A DNA stretch of 38,778 nt. Source: Pseudanabaena sp. M085S1SP2A07QC. Its GTDB lineage: Bacteria; Cyanobacteriota; Cyanobacteriia; Pseudanabaenales; Pseudanabaenaceae. The position numbers were made by a program, and so were the translations under genes. Under the pieces are notes generated by a model that was given only the letters and a program-made list of their open reading frames with translations, made no database searches and was not told the DNA's origin. Positions 1-8,524 of the stretch are shown here, piece by piece; position 1 is the stretch's first letter; each line of letters begins with the position of its first letter. The stretch lies in the NCBI GenBank assembly GCA_020404895.1, contig JADBWK010000164.1, forward strand, positions 1 through 38,778. The letters are read 5' to 3'.

Positions 1-110
1 ACCGCATAAAAAATAGACAGCTTACGCAGTAAGGATTTCAATCCTAAGTATTTTTACTCACTGATTTCTAGACTGCCTGATAGTTAAGGATTTCAATTTT
101 TTTATGCGGT
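1..110. repeat. 110-bp element with 13-bp perfect terminal inverted repeats
   Basis: The first 13 bases (ACCGCATAAAAAA) are the exact reverse complement of bases 98-110. Between them a 13-nt direct repeat, TAAGGATTTCAAT, occurs at 30-42 and 85-97. Size and symmetry resemble a small non-autonomous element (MITE), but no target duplication can be judged because the window starts at its left end. It lies 55 bp upstream of the start codon at 166, so it may also influence that gene's promoter. Confidence 0.5.
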
Positions 111-165
111 TGCCCTGATTGTATTCATGTCCTGCTTAACATATCTTCAAGGAATAATCTGAGTC

Positions 166-1407
166 ATGGTAGCGATACTCCCAAAATTAGCGATCAATTG
201 CGATCGCCTTGATCGCAGTCTTGCTGAACTTGCAACGATTGGCAAGCTGCCCAACGGTGGAGTGTGCAGGCTCGCTTTTTCTGAAGAAGATATACAGGCT
301 CGTCAATTAATCAAAACTTGGATGCTAGAAGCAGGCATGTCTGTAAGAAGTGATGCTGTTGGTAATATCATCGGTACTTATGCAGGAACAGAATCAGGAA
401 CGGCAGCTTTGGCGACAGGTTCGCACATTGACACCGTACCAGTTGGAGGGAGGTTCGATGGCTGTCTCGGCGTTTTGGCGGGAATCGAAGTGGCGAAGGT
501 ATTTCAAGAAAGCCAGATACGGCTGCGTCATCCCTTTGAAGTAATAGTTTTTTCCGATGAAGAAAATAGTGTGATTGGCTGTAAAGCGATCGCAGGTAAT
601 GCTCCCACTGATCCAGAACGTTATCGCCGTAAGGATGGCACATCGATTCAAGATTGCTTAAAAAATGTTGGTGGTGATTGGGATCAGCTCCATACGGCTA
701 AACGAGATCAGCACCAAATTGCAGCGTTTATCGAACTACATGTTGAGCAGGGCGGCGTACTTGAAGCATTAGATAAACAAATCGGCGTAGTTACGGGTAT
801 CGTCGGTCAATATCGTTTCATGGTGACAATTATTGGTCGTCCTAATCATGCTGGGACAACGCCGATGAATATGCGAAAAGATGCTCTCGTTGCAGCTTCT
901 CAACTGGTATTAGCAATCAATCGCCTTGGGGTGGAAACGAAGGGCGAACAAGTAGCTACTGTAGGACATATGACTGTTTCGCCTAACGCAACTAATGTTG
1001 TGCCAGCTCGTGTAGATATGAGCATCGATTTGCGCGACCTCTCTGAAGAGAATCTACAATATTTAATCGCACAGATTGAGAAAGAATGTGAGGCGATCGC
1101 AGAAAGTACAGGTACAGAATTTACCATTGAGCAGATACTGCATGTGCTGCCAACTCCAGCCAAACCTGAACTAATGGAAGCGATCGCGAAGGTTTGTGAA
1201 GAACTCAAACTCAGTTATGACTACTTACCTAGTCGCGCAGGGCATGACGCTCAAGAGATTGGACGTTTTACGGATATGGGCATGATTTTTGTGCCAAGTC
1301 TTAATGGGATTAGTCATTCGCAGGATGAGTATACTTCGCCTGAGCAATGTGCTCAGGGAGCAAATGTTTTGTTACATACACTTTTAGCGATCGATAAAAC
1401 TCTGTAA
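166..1407 (+). CDS. M20-family Zn-dependent amidohydrolase (allantoate / N-carbamoyl-amino-acid hydrolase type)
   Basis: This predicted cytoplasmic enzyme hydrolyses a C-N bond, typically releasing ammonia and/or CO2 from a ureido or carbamoyl compound. The 413 aa match the full family length. The di-metal site is visible: GSHIDT with His87, GGRFDG with Asp98, DEEN with Glu132/Glu133, HVEQG with His192, and GISHS with His384. GRPNHAGTTPM (224-234) is the dimerisation/lid-domain signature of the allantoate amidohydrolase and N-carbamoyl-L-amino acid hydrolase branch, which separates it from peptidases of the M20 family. AAGGA at 149-153 precedes the ATG by 12 nt. The nearby amidohydrolase at 2361-3719 acts on purines, so a role in purine or ureide nitrogen salvage is plausible. 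The exact substrate cannot be read from sequence. Confidence 0.88.
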   Translation: MVAILPKLAINCDRLDRSLAELATIGKLPNGGVCRLAFSEEDIQARQLIKTWMLEAGMSVRSDAVGNIIGTYAGTESGTAALATGSHIDTVPVGGRFDGCLGVLAGIEVAKVFQESQIRLRHPFEVIVFSDEENSVIGCKAIAGNAPTDPERYRRKDGTSIQDCLKNVGGDWDQLHTAKRDQHQIAAFIELHVEQGGVLEALDKQIGVVTGIVGQYRFMVTIIGRPNHAGTTPMNMRKDALVAASQLVLAINRLGVETKGEQVATVGHMTVSPNATNVVPARVDMSIDLRDLSEENLQYLIAQIEKECEAIAESTGTEFTIEQILHVLPTPAKPELMEAIAKVCEELKLSYDYLPSRAGHDAQEIGRFTDMGMIFVPSLNGISHSQDEYTSPEQCAQGANVLLHTLLAIDKTL

Positions 1408-1444
1408 TACCAAAACACAAAATAGTTGCGCTATTTTGTGTTTT
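1405..1444 (+). terminator. Hairpin behind the M20 hydrolase; copy of a short dispersed repeat
   Basis: A perfect 14-bp stem (1412-1425 with 1431-1444, AAAACACAAAATAG arm) closes a 5-nt loop and ends in TTTT, starting 4 nt after the stop codon. It probably terminates transcription, in either direction. The left side, 1405-1423, is identical over 19 nt to 3835-3853, so it also belongs to a dispersed repeat family. Confidence 0.6.
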
Positions 1445-1492
1445 AAAACCCAGTAAGGCAAATCGCTTGCTTAGCTGGCGATTTACCTTTTA

Positions 1493-1531
1493 CCCCACAA
1501 GATAAGAGGCTGCGATTCTCATCTTGTGGGG
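1493..1531. repeat. Intergenic hairpin, 11-bp arms
   Basis: CCCCACAAGAT (1493-1503) is the reverse complement of 1521-1531. An inner GAG/CTC pairing extends the stem. There is no adjacent T-run. The surrounding 1445-1636 holds nothing else I can call; a 65-codon minus-strand frame there lacks recognisable character. Confidence 0.5.
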
Positions 1532-1636
1532 TTCTCGATGAATATCCAAGTTTGTATAATCTCGTCAACAGTTCAAGCTTGAGCAATACAACCACGCGAT
1601 CGCATCGGGGCATCACCATCAAAGATTTCGTTAGTG

Positions 1637-2029
1637 TCATGAATTATTCGCGGAAGATCTACGGTCATGTTTGGCATGATCACGCTCGACAACAAGCCAA
1701 AAAAGAGTTAAACAACTAGTTTCATTGAGAAAAGCGCCAATCTCATCAGATTTAGTGCGAAATTCACGAAACAGCCGCTTCAAGTGGTTAGTTGTCCGAA
1801 TATGGTGATGTAAATCAGAATCAAACTGATAGAAGGAGAAAGTCAACTGAAACATCCTTAATAAAATACGAACTGCATCAGGTTCAAGCAATTGCCACTT
1901 TTCCTGAAAATCTTGCAAGCGTAGTTGAGCATCAGATTCAAGGTCAGCATCGTAAATTGCATAAGCATCAGAAATGATTTCAAAACGGCGATGTTGTTTA
2001 GCCTCAGCAGATGTAAGTATCTGTCCCAT
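1637..2029 (-). pseudogene. C-terminal fragment of a mutator-type (IS256-like) transposase
   Basis: The 130 residues resemble only the last third of an IS256/mutator transposase. IRTTNHLKRLFREFRTKS corresponds to the family's conserved RTTN-IE-x-R-R-RT segment before the C-terminal helix, followed by an IGAFLNE stretch like the usual G-x-F-x-N/S-E motif. The catalytic DDE core, which would lie upstream, is absent, so this is a dead remnant. The real beginning of the homology is uncertain; the Met at 2029 is only the first available start. No terminal inverted repeats were identified. It sits between the M20 hydrolase and tRNA-Val, marking an old insertion there. Confidence 0.6.
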
Positions 2030-2116
2030 AGAATTAGATTGGGGTAAATCTGCGTAACTAAGAAGTATTTTATAAAATCTTTACTTAGAACGTCTCAAGA
2101 CTAGATTTTTTATCTT

Positions 2117-2138
2117 ATTGGTACGGAATTGGTACGAA
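2117..2138. repeat. Tandem 11-bp repeat beside tRNA-Val
   Basis: ATTGGTACGGA (2117-2127) is directly followed by ATTGGTACGAA (2128-2138), ending 26 bp from the 3' end of the tRNA. A short direct repeat next to a tRNA 3' end can be a recombinase-binding site, but no integrase gene is in the window. Confidence 0.45.
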
Positions 2139-2163
2139 AAAAGTAGCTAGAAGCTGAAACTTA

Positions 2164-2236
2164 TGGGCGCTGAGGGACTCGAACCCCCGACATTCTCGGT
2201 GTAAACGAGACGCTCTACCAACTGAGCTAAGCGCCC
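2164..2236 (-). tRNA. tRNA-Val (UAC)
   Basis: Read on the minus strand, a full cloverleaf folds: 7-bp acceptor GGGCGCT/AGCGCCC, D-arm GCTC...GAGC, 5-bp anticodon stem TCTCG/CGAGA with loop TTTACAC (anticodon TAC), 5-nt variable loop, T-arm with TTCGAGT, and discriminator A. The 3' CCA is not encoded and must be added after transcription. Confidence 0.97.
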
Positions 2237-2306
2237 TCTTTTGGTCTTTTTTTTTGACCTCATTAAATATAGCAGATAGCGATCGCATTTAGTCAACTAT
2301 TTTGCG

Positions 2307-2361
2307 AAAAAACACTCACAGGGCTAAGAAGTGGGGTGCATTGCGCTCCATTTCTTAGCTC
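2307..2361 (-). terminator. Rho-independent terminator of the amidohydrolase gene
   Basis: Immediately behind the stop codon at 2361-2363 a long imperfect stem forms (GCTAAGAA at 2323-2330 with 2352-2359, continuing inward with G-U pairs). On the minus strand it is followed after about 8 nt by a run of six T (2307-2312). Confidence 0.6.
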
Positions 2362-3719
2362 TAATCAACTAGCTTACGTGCAATTTTATTTGTGCGCTCG
2401 ATCAGAGTTGGTAAATCAAGTGTGGTTAACTGTCCGCGATCAACGACCTTCCGACCATTGATAAAGCTGTAGTCCACTGATGGCACTGGACAAAATATTA
2501 AAGCTGCAACTAGATCATGATGTGCACCTGCAAATTGCGATCGCTCAATATCGATCGCGATAAAATCCGCTGCCATATTAGGTGCGATCGCGCCAATATC
2601 GTCTCTACCCAAAACCTTAGCGCCACCCAATGTAGCAACCTCCAAAATTTCTCTAGCACTCATTGAAGTGGGATCACACTCATTCACCCGCGCCAATAAA
2701 AAAGCAGTGCGAGCTTCTTGCAGAAGATTGCCAGTATCATTTGATGCCGAACCATCTACACCCAAGCCCACAGGCACTCCATGATTCAGCATTTTCCTGA
2801 TTGGAGCAATGCCACTACCAAGGCGCGTATTACTACAAGGACAATGTGCTACACCTGTCCCCGTGCGTCCAAATTTTGCGATCGAATCATCACTCAGCTT
2901 TACACAATGGGCGTGCCAGACATCATCGCCTAACCATCCAACAGACTCAGCATAGTCTCCAGGTATTTTGCCGAATTTAGCGAGGCTATAGTCTACATCA
3001 GATTTGTTCTCGGCTAGATGTGTATGCAATCTCACACTGGTATACGATCGCGCCATTTTTGCTGACTCGATCATCAAGTCTGGGGAGACAGAGAATGGAG
3101 AGCATGGCGCTAAAGTCATCCGTAACATCGCAAAGCGCGAAGGATCATGATATTCCTCGATCAGTCTTTGCGAGTCTTTGAGAATATCAACTTCTTTCTC
3201 AACTAAAGCATCGGGAGGAAGTCCGCCTTGGCTTTCGCCGACGCTCATACTACCCCGACTAGCATGAAATCGCATTCCCATTTCCTGTATTGCGGCAATC
3301 TCATCGTCCAGTTTGCAATCATTAGGATAGATATAAAGATGATCACTTGCTGTTGTACAACCAGACAGAATTAGTTCAGCGGCAGCCATCTGAGCGCTGA
3401 TATAAATACTCTCAGACGTGAGCCTTCCCCAAATGGGATAAAGAGCCTGCAACCAATTAAACAAAGTGCAATCTTGGGCGGCGGGGATAACTTTAGTGAG
3501 AACTTGATAAAAATGGTGATGAGTATTAACTAATCCTGGGAGAACAATATGTTTGCCCTGTAAATCCAGCACCTCATTGGCAGTTTGAGGTAGTTCGTTG
3601 GTGAGTCCCACCTGCTCAATCACATTATCTCTGACAAATATAGCTGCATTATAGAGTTCGCGGCGATCGCGATCCATGGTGACTAAGGTATGGATATTTT
3701 TGACTAACAGTGTGGGCAT
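2361..3719 (-). CDS. 8-oxoguanine deaminase-like amidohydrolase (AtzA/TrzA/SsnA group)
   Basis: This TIM-barrel metal-dependent hydrolase should deaminate a purine or triazine-like ring in the cytosol. It resembles the group annotated as 8-oxoguanine deaminase, which converts 8-oxoguanine to uric acid. All metal and catalytic positions are present in 452 aa: HxH as H67/H69 in NTHHHF, HTHLAE with H232/H234/E237, the WHAHC histidines 269/271, and Asp322 in VDGSASND. A short N-terminal beta segment and the C-terminal INGRKVVDRG strand complete the usual composite domain. The start is ATG with no clear Shine-Dalgarno. It could act with the M20 hydrolase in purine nitrogen scavenging or clean-up of oxidised bases. 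Substrate assignment within this group is uncertain. Confidence 0.85.
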   Translation of the reverse strand: MPTLLVKNIHTLVTMDRDRRELYNAAIFVRDNVIEQVGLTNELPQTANEVLDLQGKHIVLPGLVNTHHHFYQVLTKVIPAAQDCTLFNWLQALYPIWGRLTSESIYISAQMAAAELILSGCTTASDHLYIYPNDCKLDDEIAAIQEMGMRFHASRGSMSVGESQGGLPPDALVEKEVDILKDSQRLIEEYHDPSRFAMLRMTLAPCSPFSVSPDLMIESAKMARSYTSVRLHTHLAENKSDVDYSLAKFGKIPGDYAESVGWLGDDVWHAHCVKLSDDSIAKFGRTGTGVAHCPCSNTRLGSGIAPIRKMLNHGVPVGLGVDGSASNDTGNLLQEARTAFLLARVNECDPTSMSAREILEVATLGGAKVLGRDDIGAIAPNMAADFIAIDIERSQFAGAHHDLVAALIFCPVPSVDYSFINGRKVVDRGQLTTLDLPTLIERTNKIARKLVD

Positions 3720-3834
3720 GGATTTGGCTAAAATTCAGAATGTGAGTTTTTTGTCAGAGCAAAGTGCTGGGAACTGACCTTTGATTTCTACCCTAGAGTT
3801 TAGTAATTAATTGTCATCGTTGTAACCTATGGGC

Positions 3835-3868
3835 TAATACCAAAACACAAAATGGCTACGCCATATTG
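3835..3868. repeat. Second copy of the 19-nt intergenic repeat, decayed hairpin
   Basis: Bases 3835-3853 repeat 1405-1423 exactly (19 nt). Here the tip is GGC-TAC-GCC and the right arm has a mismatch and stops early, so the stem (3848-3868) is imperfect. It lies in the 216-bp gap between the two minus-strand genes, which otherwise shows nothing recognisable except a short motif near 3905 that also occurs near 11289 and 35226. Confidence 0.55.
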
Positions 3869-3935
3869 GATGAATCTATATCCACGTAAGTTTTTCTCCA
3901 AATATACAGCGCTTTGTGCTCAGTCAGAAGCACAC

Positions 3936-6900
3936 TTAGACACGCGATAGAACTTCCTCTAGCTGAGCAAAGTCGATGGGCTTACTGATATATGCATCCA
4001 TCCCTAATGCGGCAAATTCTTCTTGCTCTTCTTGAGCAGACACAGCGACGATGTAAGGGCGAGATGCTTGATCCCATTCAGCGATAATTCTTTTTGTGGC
4101 TTCGACTCCATTTAGTACAGGCATTTGCATGTCCATCAAAATTACATCGTAGGGTTTCTCCCTCAGCATAGCTATTGCCTCCAATCCATTATTAGCAATG
4201 TCAGCCTCATGTCCCCAGATCTCCAGAAGTATCTTGAGCATCATTTGGTTATAGTCCATATCCTCAGCAATGAGAATAATCAATGACTTAACTGGTGCTG
4301 ATATTAATTTATTCTGAACCTCGATCGCTACATCTTTGATCGCATTCTCAGCTTTAGGTAATAGTAGGGCGATCGCTTCTGTTGCTGGGCTAATCAGGGC
4401 TTGTGGTTGATGTTCTGTTAAGTCCAACTCAAAGCTAAAGGTACTACCCACATTAACTTCGCTAACGACCTTGATTTCACCGCCCATATTTTGGACTAGA
4501 TTTTGGCTGATCGCTAAGCCTAAACCAGCACCTTGTGTTCTCATTTCAGATTTGCCAGCTTGTTCAAAGGGTAAGAATATCTTCTCTATCTCGGCTGCGG
4601 ACATTCCTGTACCTGTATCGGCGATCGCAAACTCTATTAGCTGATTCGATCTAGTTGATTGACTGAGCGTAACCGAGAAAGTAATCGCTCCAGTCTTAGT
4701 GAACTTGATCGCATTGCTAAGTAGATTGAGCAAGACTTGTCTTAAGCGTTTTTCGTCTGCATAGATGGTTTCAGGAAGGTCAGGTGCAAACTGTTTTGTC
4801 AAGGTGAGTTTTTTCTCCCTAGCCTTAAAATCAATCATTGCCATTGTGACTTCCAAGAAATTAGATAGAGACAAAAGATTTGGCGTGATTTCTATTTTGT
4901 TGGCTTCGATCCTAGAGATATCAATCAGATCTTCAATTAGTGAAAGCAGATGTTCACTAGACTGCAAAATAATTTCTAGATATTCCTGAGTTTCAATATC
5001 CAGAGGCTGACGATCTAGGAGAATTTGGGAAAAGCCCATGATTGCATTGAGAGGTGTGCGTAATTCATGGCTCACATTACCTAAAAATGCACTCTTAGCG
5101 CGATTTGCGCGTTCATAAGCAGTCATTGCTGCCGACAATTCTTGGTTTTTGACAACCATTTGCTGCTTTTGGAGATTGCGTTCGGTTATATCTTCGATCG
5201 CAATCAAAATCATCTGTCCGACATTACCCTGCTCAATCCGACAAGCGTTGAGCAACATCGTGCGTCGCCCCAGATGAGCAAAGTCTTGAGTAAGTTCATA
5301 ATCTTGAACGGAAATATCTAACAGAAGAATGTCATTTAGCAGCGATCGCAGTTTGAGAGTGTTCCAATCTCCATTCCCCAGTGCAAAAATCGACTGCTGT
5401 TCAGTTTGATGAGGATGTATTTGGAAGATTTCATAAAAGGCCCGATTTGCCGTAATCACTTCTAGATCAGCATTTAGAACCATCAGAGGCTGGTGTAAAG
5501 TCTCCACAATCGCTGTGGCATAATTGCGGGCTGCTTCTAACTCCATCGCATTGCGCTTAAGCTGATCGATATCAATGAGACTAATCACCACTCCATCAAT
5601 ATGATTGTCAGTAGTTCGATAGGGACGGATTCTCAAGCTAAACCAATTACCTAAATGATCCTGAACATCCTGTTCATAGGGAATCAGCGTATCAATTACC
5701 GATGTCACCAAGTCTCTGATATGCTGCACATCAAGGTTAATCTGAATGTCGCTAAAGGGTCGTCCCACATCACTCGGAATCAGATTAAATGCTTGCTCCG
5801 CTAATGGCGTAAAGCGTCTAATTCGCAAATCGCCTGACAACATCAAAATGGGGATATTCACACTGCTGAGCAGATTTTGCATATCGTTGTTGACTTGATG
5901 TAACTGGATATTGCGACTGCGTAATTCCTCATTAATCGTGCCTAACTCTTCATTAGTGGCTTGGATTTCTTCTTTAGCAGTTTCCAATTCTTCATTGGTA
6001 CTTTGTAATTCCTCATTACTTGATAAGATCTCTTCGCCAGCGACCTTGAGATCTTGGTTATTCGCTTCTTGAGCGTCAATGATAGATCGCAAATATTCCT
6101 TAGTTTTTTCTAACTCATGGGTGAGTCGCACCACTTCCATATCCGTATCCGTTTTAATTGCATCCGTCTTAATTGCCCGTTCTTTACGGGACTTAGGGGG
6201 TGGGCTGATGGCAGCAGGCGCTAGCAATATTTGCGATGGACGGCTCTCAAATAGCACTAAAAAAAATTGATCGCCATTGGCTCTTAAAGGGATTACATCT
6301 AACTTGACAAGTAATTGTTTCGACATCTCAATGCCATCTTTGGTGATCGACAAGTCTTGATCTCTGGCTTTATATATAGCCGATCGCAAATCTAGGCGCA
6401 ATTCTAACCGAGCCATCTTGAGCAAATTTAGACTCGCTTTACCAGGAGATGGCTCTAAGTAGGGACTAGTCTGTCCTCGAAACTGCAAAATCTCTAGATC
6501 GGCGTTAATGATCACACCCGCAGGCGCGTATCGACTTAAAATCACCTGATCAGCCAGTAGTTCTAAGTTTGTTTCCTCAGTCTTTTCAATGCGGGGTTCC
6601 CGATTTACTAGCTCACTCATCTGTCGGTTTTTAATAAAGTTAAAATTCATCCTTGATGAAGTGATTTTACCTTTATAAATGCGATTCTTCTTATCCACTA
6701 GCTCAAACAAGTCTACCGCATTGCCAATTCCTTCAGAACTTCCCAACATCAAAAAGCCATTGGCATTAAGTGCATAGTGAAAAATTGGCATCACTTTCTT
6801 TTGAAGCACTGGTTCTAGATAAATCAGCATATTGCGGCAGCTAATCAGATCTAATCTCGAAAACGGAGGATCACTAGTTAAATTTTGTCGAGCAAATATA

Positions 6901-8156
6901 CATAATTCCCTAACCAATTTACTAATCTGATAGCCCCCATCTACGGGTATAAAAAAGCGCCGCAACCTCTCTGGAGAGACATCAAGCAGCAAATTATGAT
7001 GATAAACCCCAGCCCTTGCCGTTTCGATCGCCTTTTCGCTAATATCCGTCGCAAAGATCTGAATGGCAGGCTTAATCGGGTAATCATCGAGAAATTCCAA
7101 TAAACTAATCGCGATCGAATAAACTTCTTCGCCCGTCGCACAGCCTGTTACCCAAATCCGAACTGGTAAATCCAGCGATTTATTTTCACAAATAATCGGA
7201 AATACTAATTTCTGCAAAGATTTAAAAGATTCAGGATCGCGAAAGAAACTAGTCACATTAATCAAAAGGTCATTGTATAGTTTTTCAATTTCGCTGGGAT
7301 GTGCTTGCAAATAGGTGGCATAGTCTTCCACTTTTTTGAGATCCAGCAAACCCATTCGCCGCATCATCCTCCGTCTGATTGTCCCTTTCTTGTAATGGCG
7401 AAAGTCGGCTCCTGTAGATCTCTGCAACATTTCAAAAATACTTGATAAAGCTGCGATACTTTCTGCTGCTTCTGTAAATACTAACGCCGATTGATCATCA
7501 GGTTCATACAGTGTAATCGCTGTATTTATGGCTTCATCATGGTCATTTTTGCTGATGTTTACTAGCTCTGCGGCTATCTCTGCAGGCGATAACACAAAAT
7601 CCACATAACCCGATGCGATCGCTATCATCGGCATGGTGGGAAATTCTGCTGAGGTGAGGTCTTGAGCGAAGGTGATCCCCCCTGCGGCTTTAATTGCGCC
7701 GATACCTGCTGTACCATCTTCATTGTTCCCCGATAAAATCACAGCGATCGATTTCTCTTTGCGATCGGCGGCAAGGGAACTAAAGAATTCATTGATTACC
7801 ATATATTTACCCTTGAACCGATGGCGCGGTTCGAGCCTCAAGAGCCCCTGCTCCAGAGTCATCGAAGTATTCGGCGGAATTACATACACCGAATTTGGCA
7901 TAATTCTCATGCCTTCTTTTGCTTCATTGACGGGCATCTTTGTCGAACTTCGTAAGATCTCACTTAACTGGCTATCATGTTGGGGAGCTAAATGCTGAAG
8001 CAGCACAAAGCCCATACCAGTATCCACTGGTAAACCTTCGAGAATTTGTGTAAATACTTCTAATCCGCCTGCTGATGCACCGATGGCGACGATTGCTAAG
8101 CATTCTTGTAGCGCTTGTTCAGATTCTGAAAAATCCTTCGATTCTGAATCAGGCAT
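3936..8156 (-). CDS. CheB-CheR fusion with PAS domains, histidine kinase and receiver
   Basis: This 1406-aa cytosolic signalling protein joins chemoreceptor-modification folds to a hybrid kinase. The order is CheB methylesterase (about 20-200; nucleophile Ser28 in GASAGG, His55, Asp147); CheR methyltransferase (about 235-500; SAM loop TGCATGEE, later CRNMLIY); PAS-like region (530-640); a coiled coil rich in NEEL repeats (680-765); a PAS_10-type domain (765-870); another PAS (875-990); HisKA with His1030 in SHELRTPLNAI; HATPase with DTGTG and GAGLGL; and a receiver with phospho-acceptor Asp1342 and Lys1392. No transmembrane segment and no receptor or CheA gene lie nearby. Such proteins are usually general stress or behavioural sensors, and the CheB/CheR parts may sense or modify other proteins. 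Input signal and output are unknown. Confidence 0.92.
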   Translation of the reverse strand: MPDSESKDFSESEQALQECLAIVAIGASAGGLEVFTQILEGLPVDTGMGFVLLQHLAPQHDSQLSEILRSSTKMPVNEAKEGMRIMPNSVYVIPPNTSMTLEQGLLRLEPRHRFKGKYMVINEFFSSLAADRKEKSIAVILSGNNEDGTAGIGAIKAAGGITFAQDLTSAEFPTMPMIAIASGYVDFVLSPAEIAAELVNISKNDHDEAINTAITLYEPDDQSALVFTEAAESIAALSSIFEMLQRSTGADFRHYKKGTIRRRMMRRMGLLDLKKVEDYATYLQAHPSEIEKLYNDLLINVTSFFRDPESFKSLQKLVFPIICENKSLDLPVRIWVTGCATGEEVYSIAISLLEFLDDYPIKPAIQIFATDISEKAIETARAGVYHHNLLLDVSPERLRRFFIPVDGGYQISKLVRELCIFARQNLTSDPPFSRLDLISCRNMLIYLEPVLQKKVMPIFHYALNANGFLMLGSSEGIGNAVDLFELVDKKNRIYKGKITSSRMNFNFIKNRQMSELVNREPRIEKTEETNLELLADQVILSRYAPAGVIINADLEILQFRGQTSPYLEPSPGKASLNLLKMARLELRLDLRSAIYKARDQDLSITKDGIEMSKQLLVKLDVIPLRANGDQFFLVLFESRPSQILLAPAAISPPPKSRKERAIKTDAIKTDTDMEVVRLTHELEKTKEYLRSIIDAQEANNQDLKVAGEEILSSNEELQSTNEELETAKEEIQATNEELGTINEELRSRNIQLHQVNNDMQNLLSSVNIPILMLSGDLRIRRFTPLAEQAFNLIPSDVGRPFSDIQINLDVQHIRDLVTSVIDTLIPYEQDVQDHLGNWFSLRIRPYRTTDNHIDGVVISLIDIDQLKRNAMELEAARNYATAIVETLHQPLMVLNADLEVITANRAFYEIFQIHPHQTEQQSIFALGNGDWNTLKLRSLLNDILLLDISVQDYELTQDFAHLGRRTMLLNACRIEQGNVGQMILIAIEDITERNLQKQQMVVKNQELSAAMTAYERANRAKSAFLGNVSHELRTPLNAIMGFSQILLDRQPLDIETQEYLEIILQSSEHLLSLIEDLIDISRIEANKIEITPNLLSLSNFLEVTMAMIDFKAREKKLTLTKQFAPDLPETIYADEKRLRQVLLNLLSNAIKFTKTGAITFSVTLSQSTRSNQLIEFAIADTGTGMSAAEIEKIFLPFEQAGKSEMRTQGAGLGLAISQNLVQNMGGEIKVVSEVNVGSTFSFELDLTEHQPQALISPATEAIALLLPKAENAIKDVAIEVQNKLISAPVKSLIILIAEDMDYNQMMLKILLEIWGHEADIANNGLEAIAMLREKPYDVILMDMQMPVLNGVEATKRIIAEWDQASRPYIVAVSAQEEQEEFAALGMDAYISKPIDFAQLEEVLSRV

Positions 8157-8254
8157 GACTAGCTTCCTATGGATTTATGACATATCCTCAATATTACCAA
8201 CGTTGTGATGAAGTTAAGAATAAAATCTTAATTCATTACAGAATCTCAGTAATC

Positions 8255-8348
8255 CTCCCTTCCCACCAAAGAAATAGCCATATAAAACCAAGAATTAGAC
8301 GTTGCGGCGCTTCGCGCCGCAACGTCTAATTCTTCACTGGGAAGGGAG
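8255..8348. repeat. Nested inverted repeats with a 21-bp perfect hairpin
   Basis: Outer arms CTCCCTTCCCA (8255-8265) and 8338-8348 are perfect reverse complements. Inside is a perfect 21-bp stem, 8290-8310 with 8314-8334, closing a TTC triloop with a GGCGC/GCGCC tip. It opens the 507-bp gene-free stretch 8157-8663, which consists almost wholly of repeats. Confidence 0.7.
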
Positions 8349-8455
8349 TATAGTGGTTTTCAGATGACCACTGTATAGAAACCACAAAAAATGTAGGGGC
8401 AATTCATGAATTGCCCCTACATTTTTTGAGCCACACTCAACTGAAAACCGCTATA
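8349..8455. mobile_element. MITE-like 107-bp element with internal 42-bp palindrome
   Basis: The ends 8349-8363 and 8441-8455 are 15-bp inverted repeats (TATAGYGGTTTTCAG) differing at one base. The terminal TA at each end suits TA target duplication, as made by IS630/Tc1-type transposases. The centre, 8386-8427, is a perfect uninterrupted 42-bp palindrome with AAAAAA/TTTTTT ends. No coding capacity is present, so it would depend on a transposase supplied elsewhere. Confidence 0.6.
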
Positions 8456-8524
8456 CCAATTAGCAGCCTGTTGGAGAAACCAAAAATCCTTCTTGTGGGA
8501 TGTGTTAGCGTGACCCACCATCAA

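Noticed and set aside
30-97. Possible CRISPR-like repeat (TAAGGATTTCAAT twice)
   Set aside because: Only two short units of 13 nt, with no further repeats and no cas genes; better explained as part of the inverted-repeat element.
1443-1640. 65-codon minus-strand frame next to the transposase fragment
   Set aside because: It partly coincides with hairpins, has no homology I can see, and does not continue the transposase.
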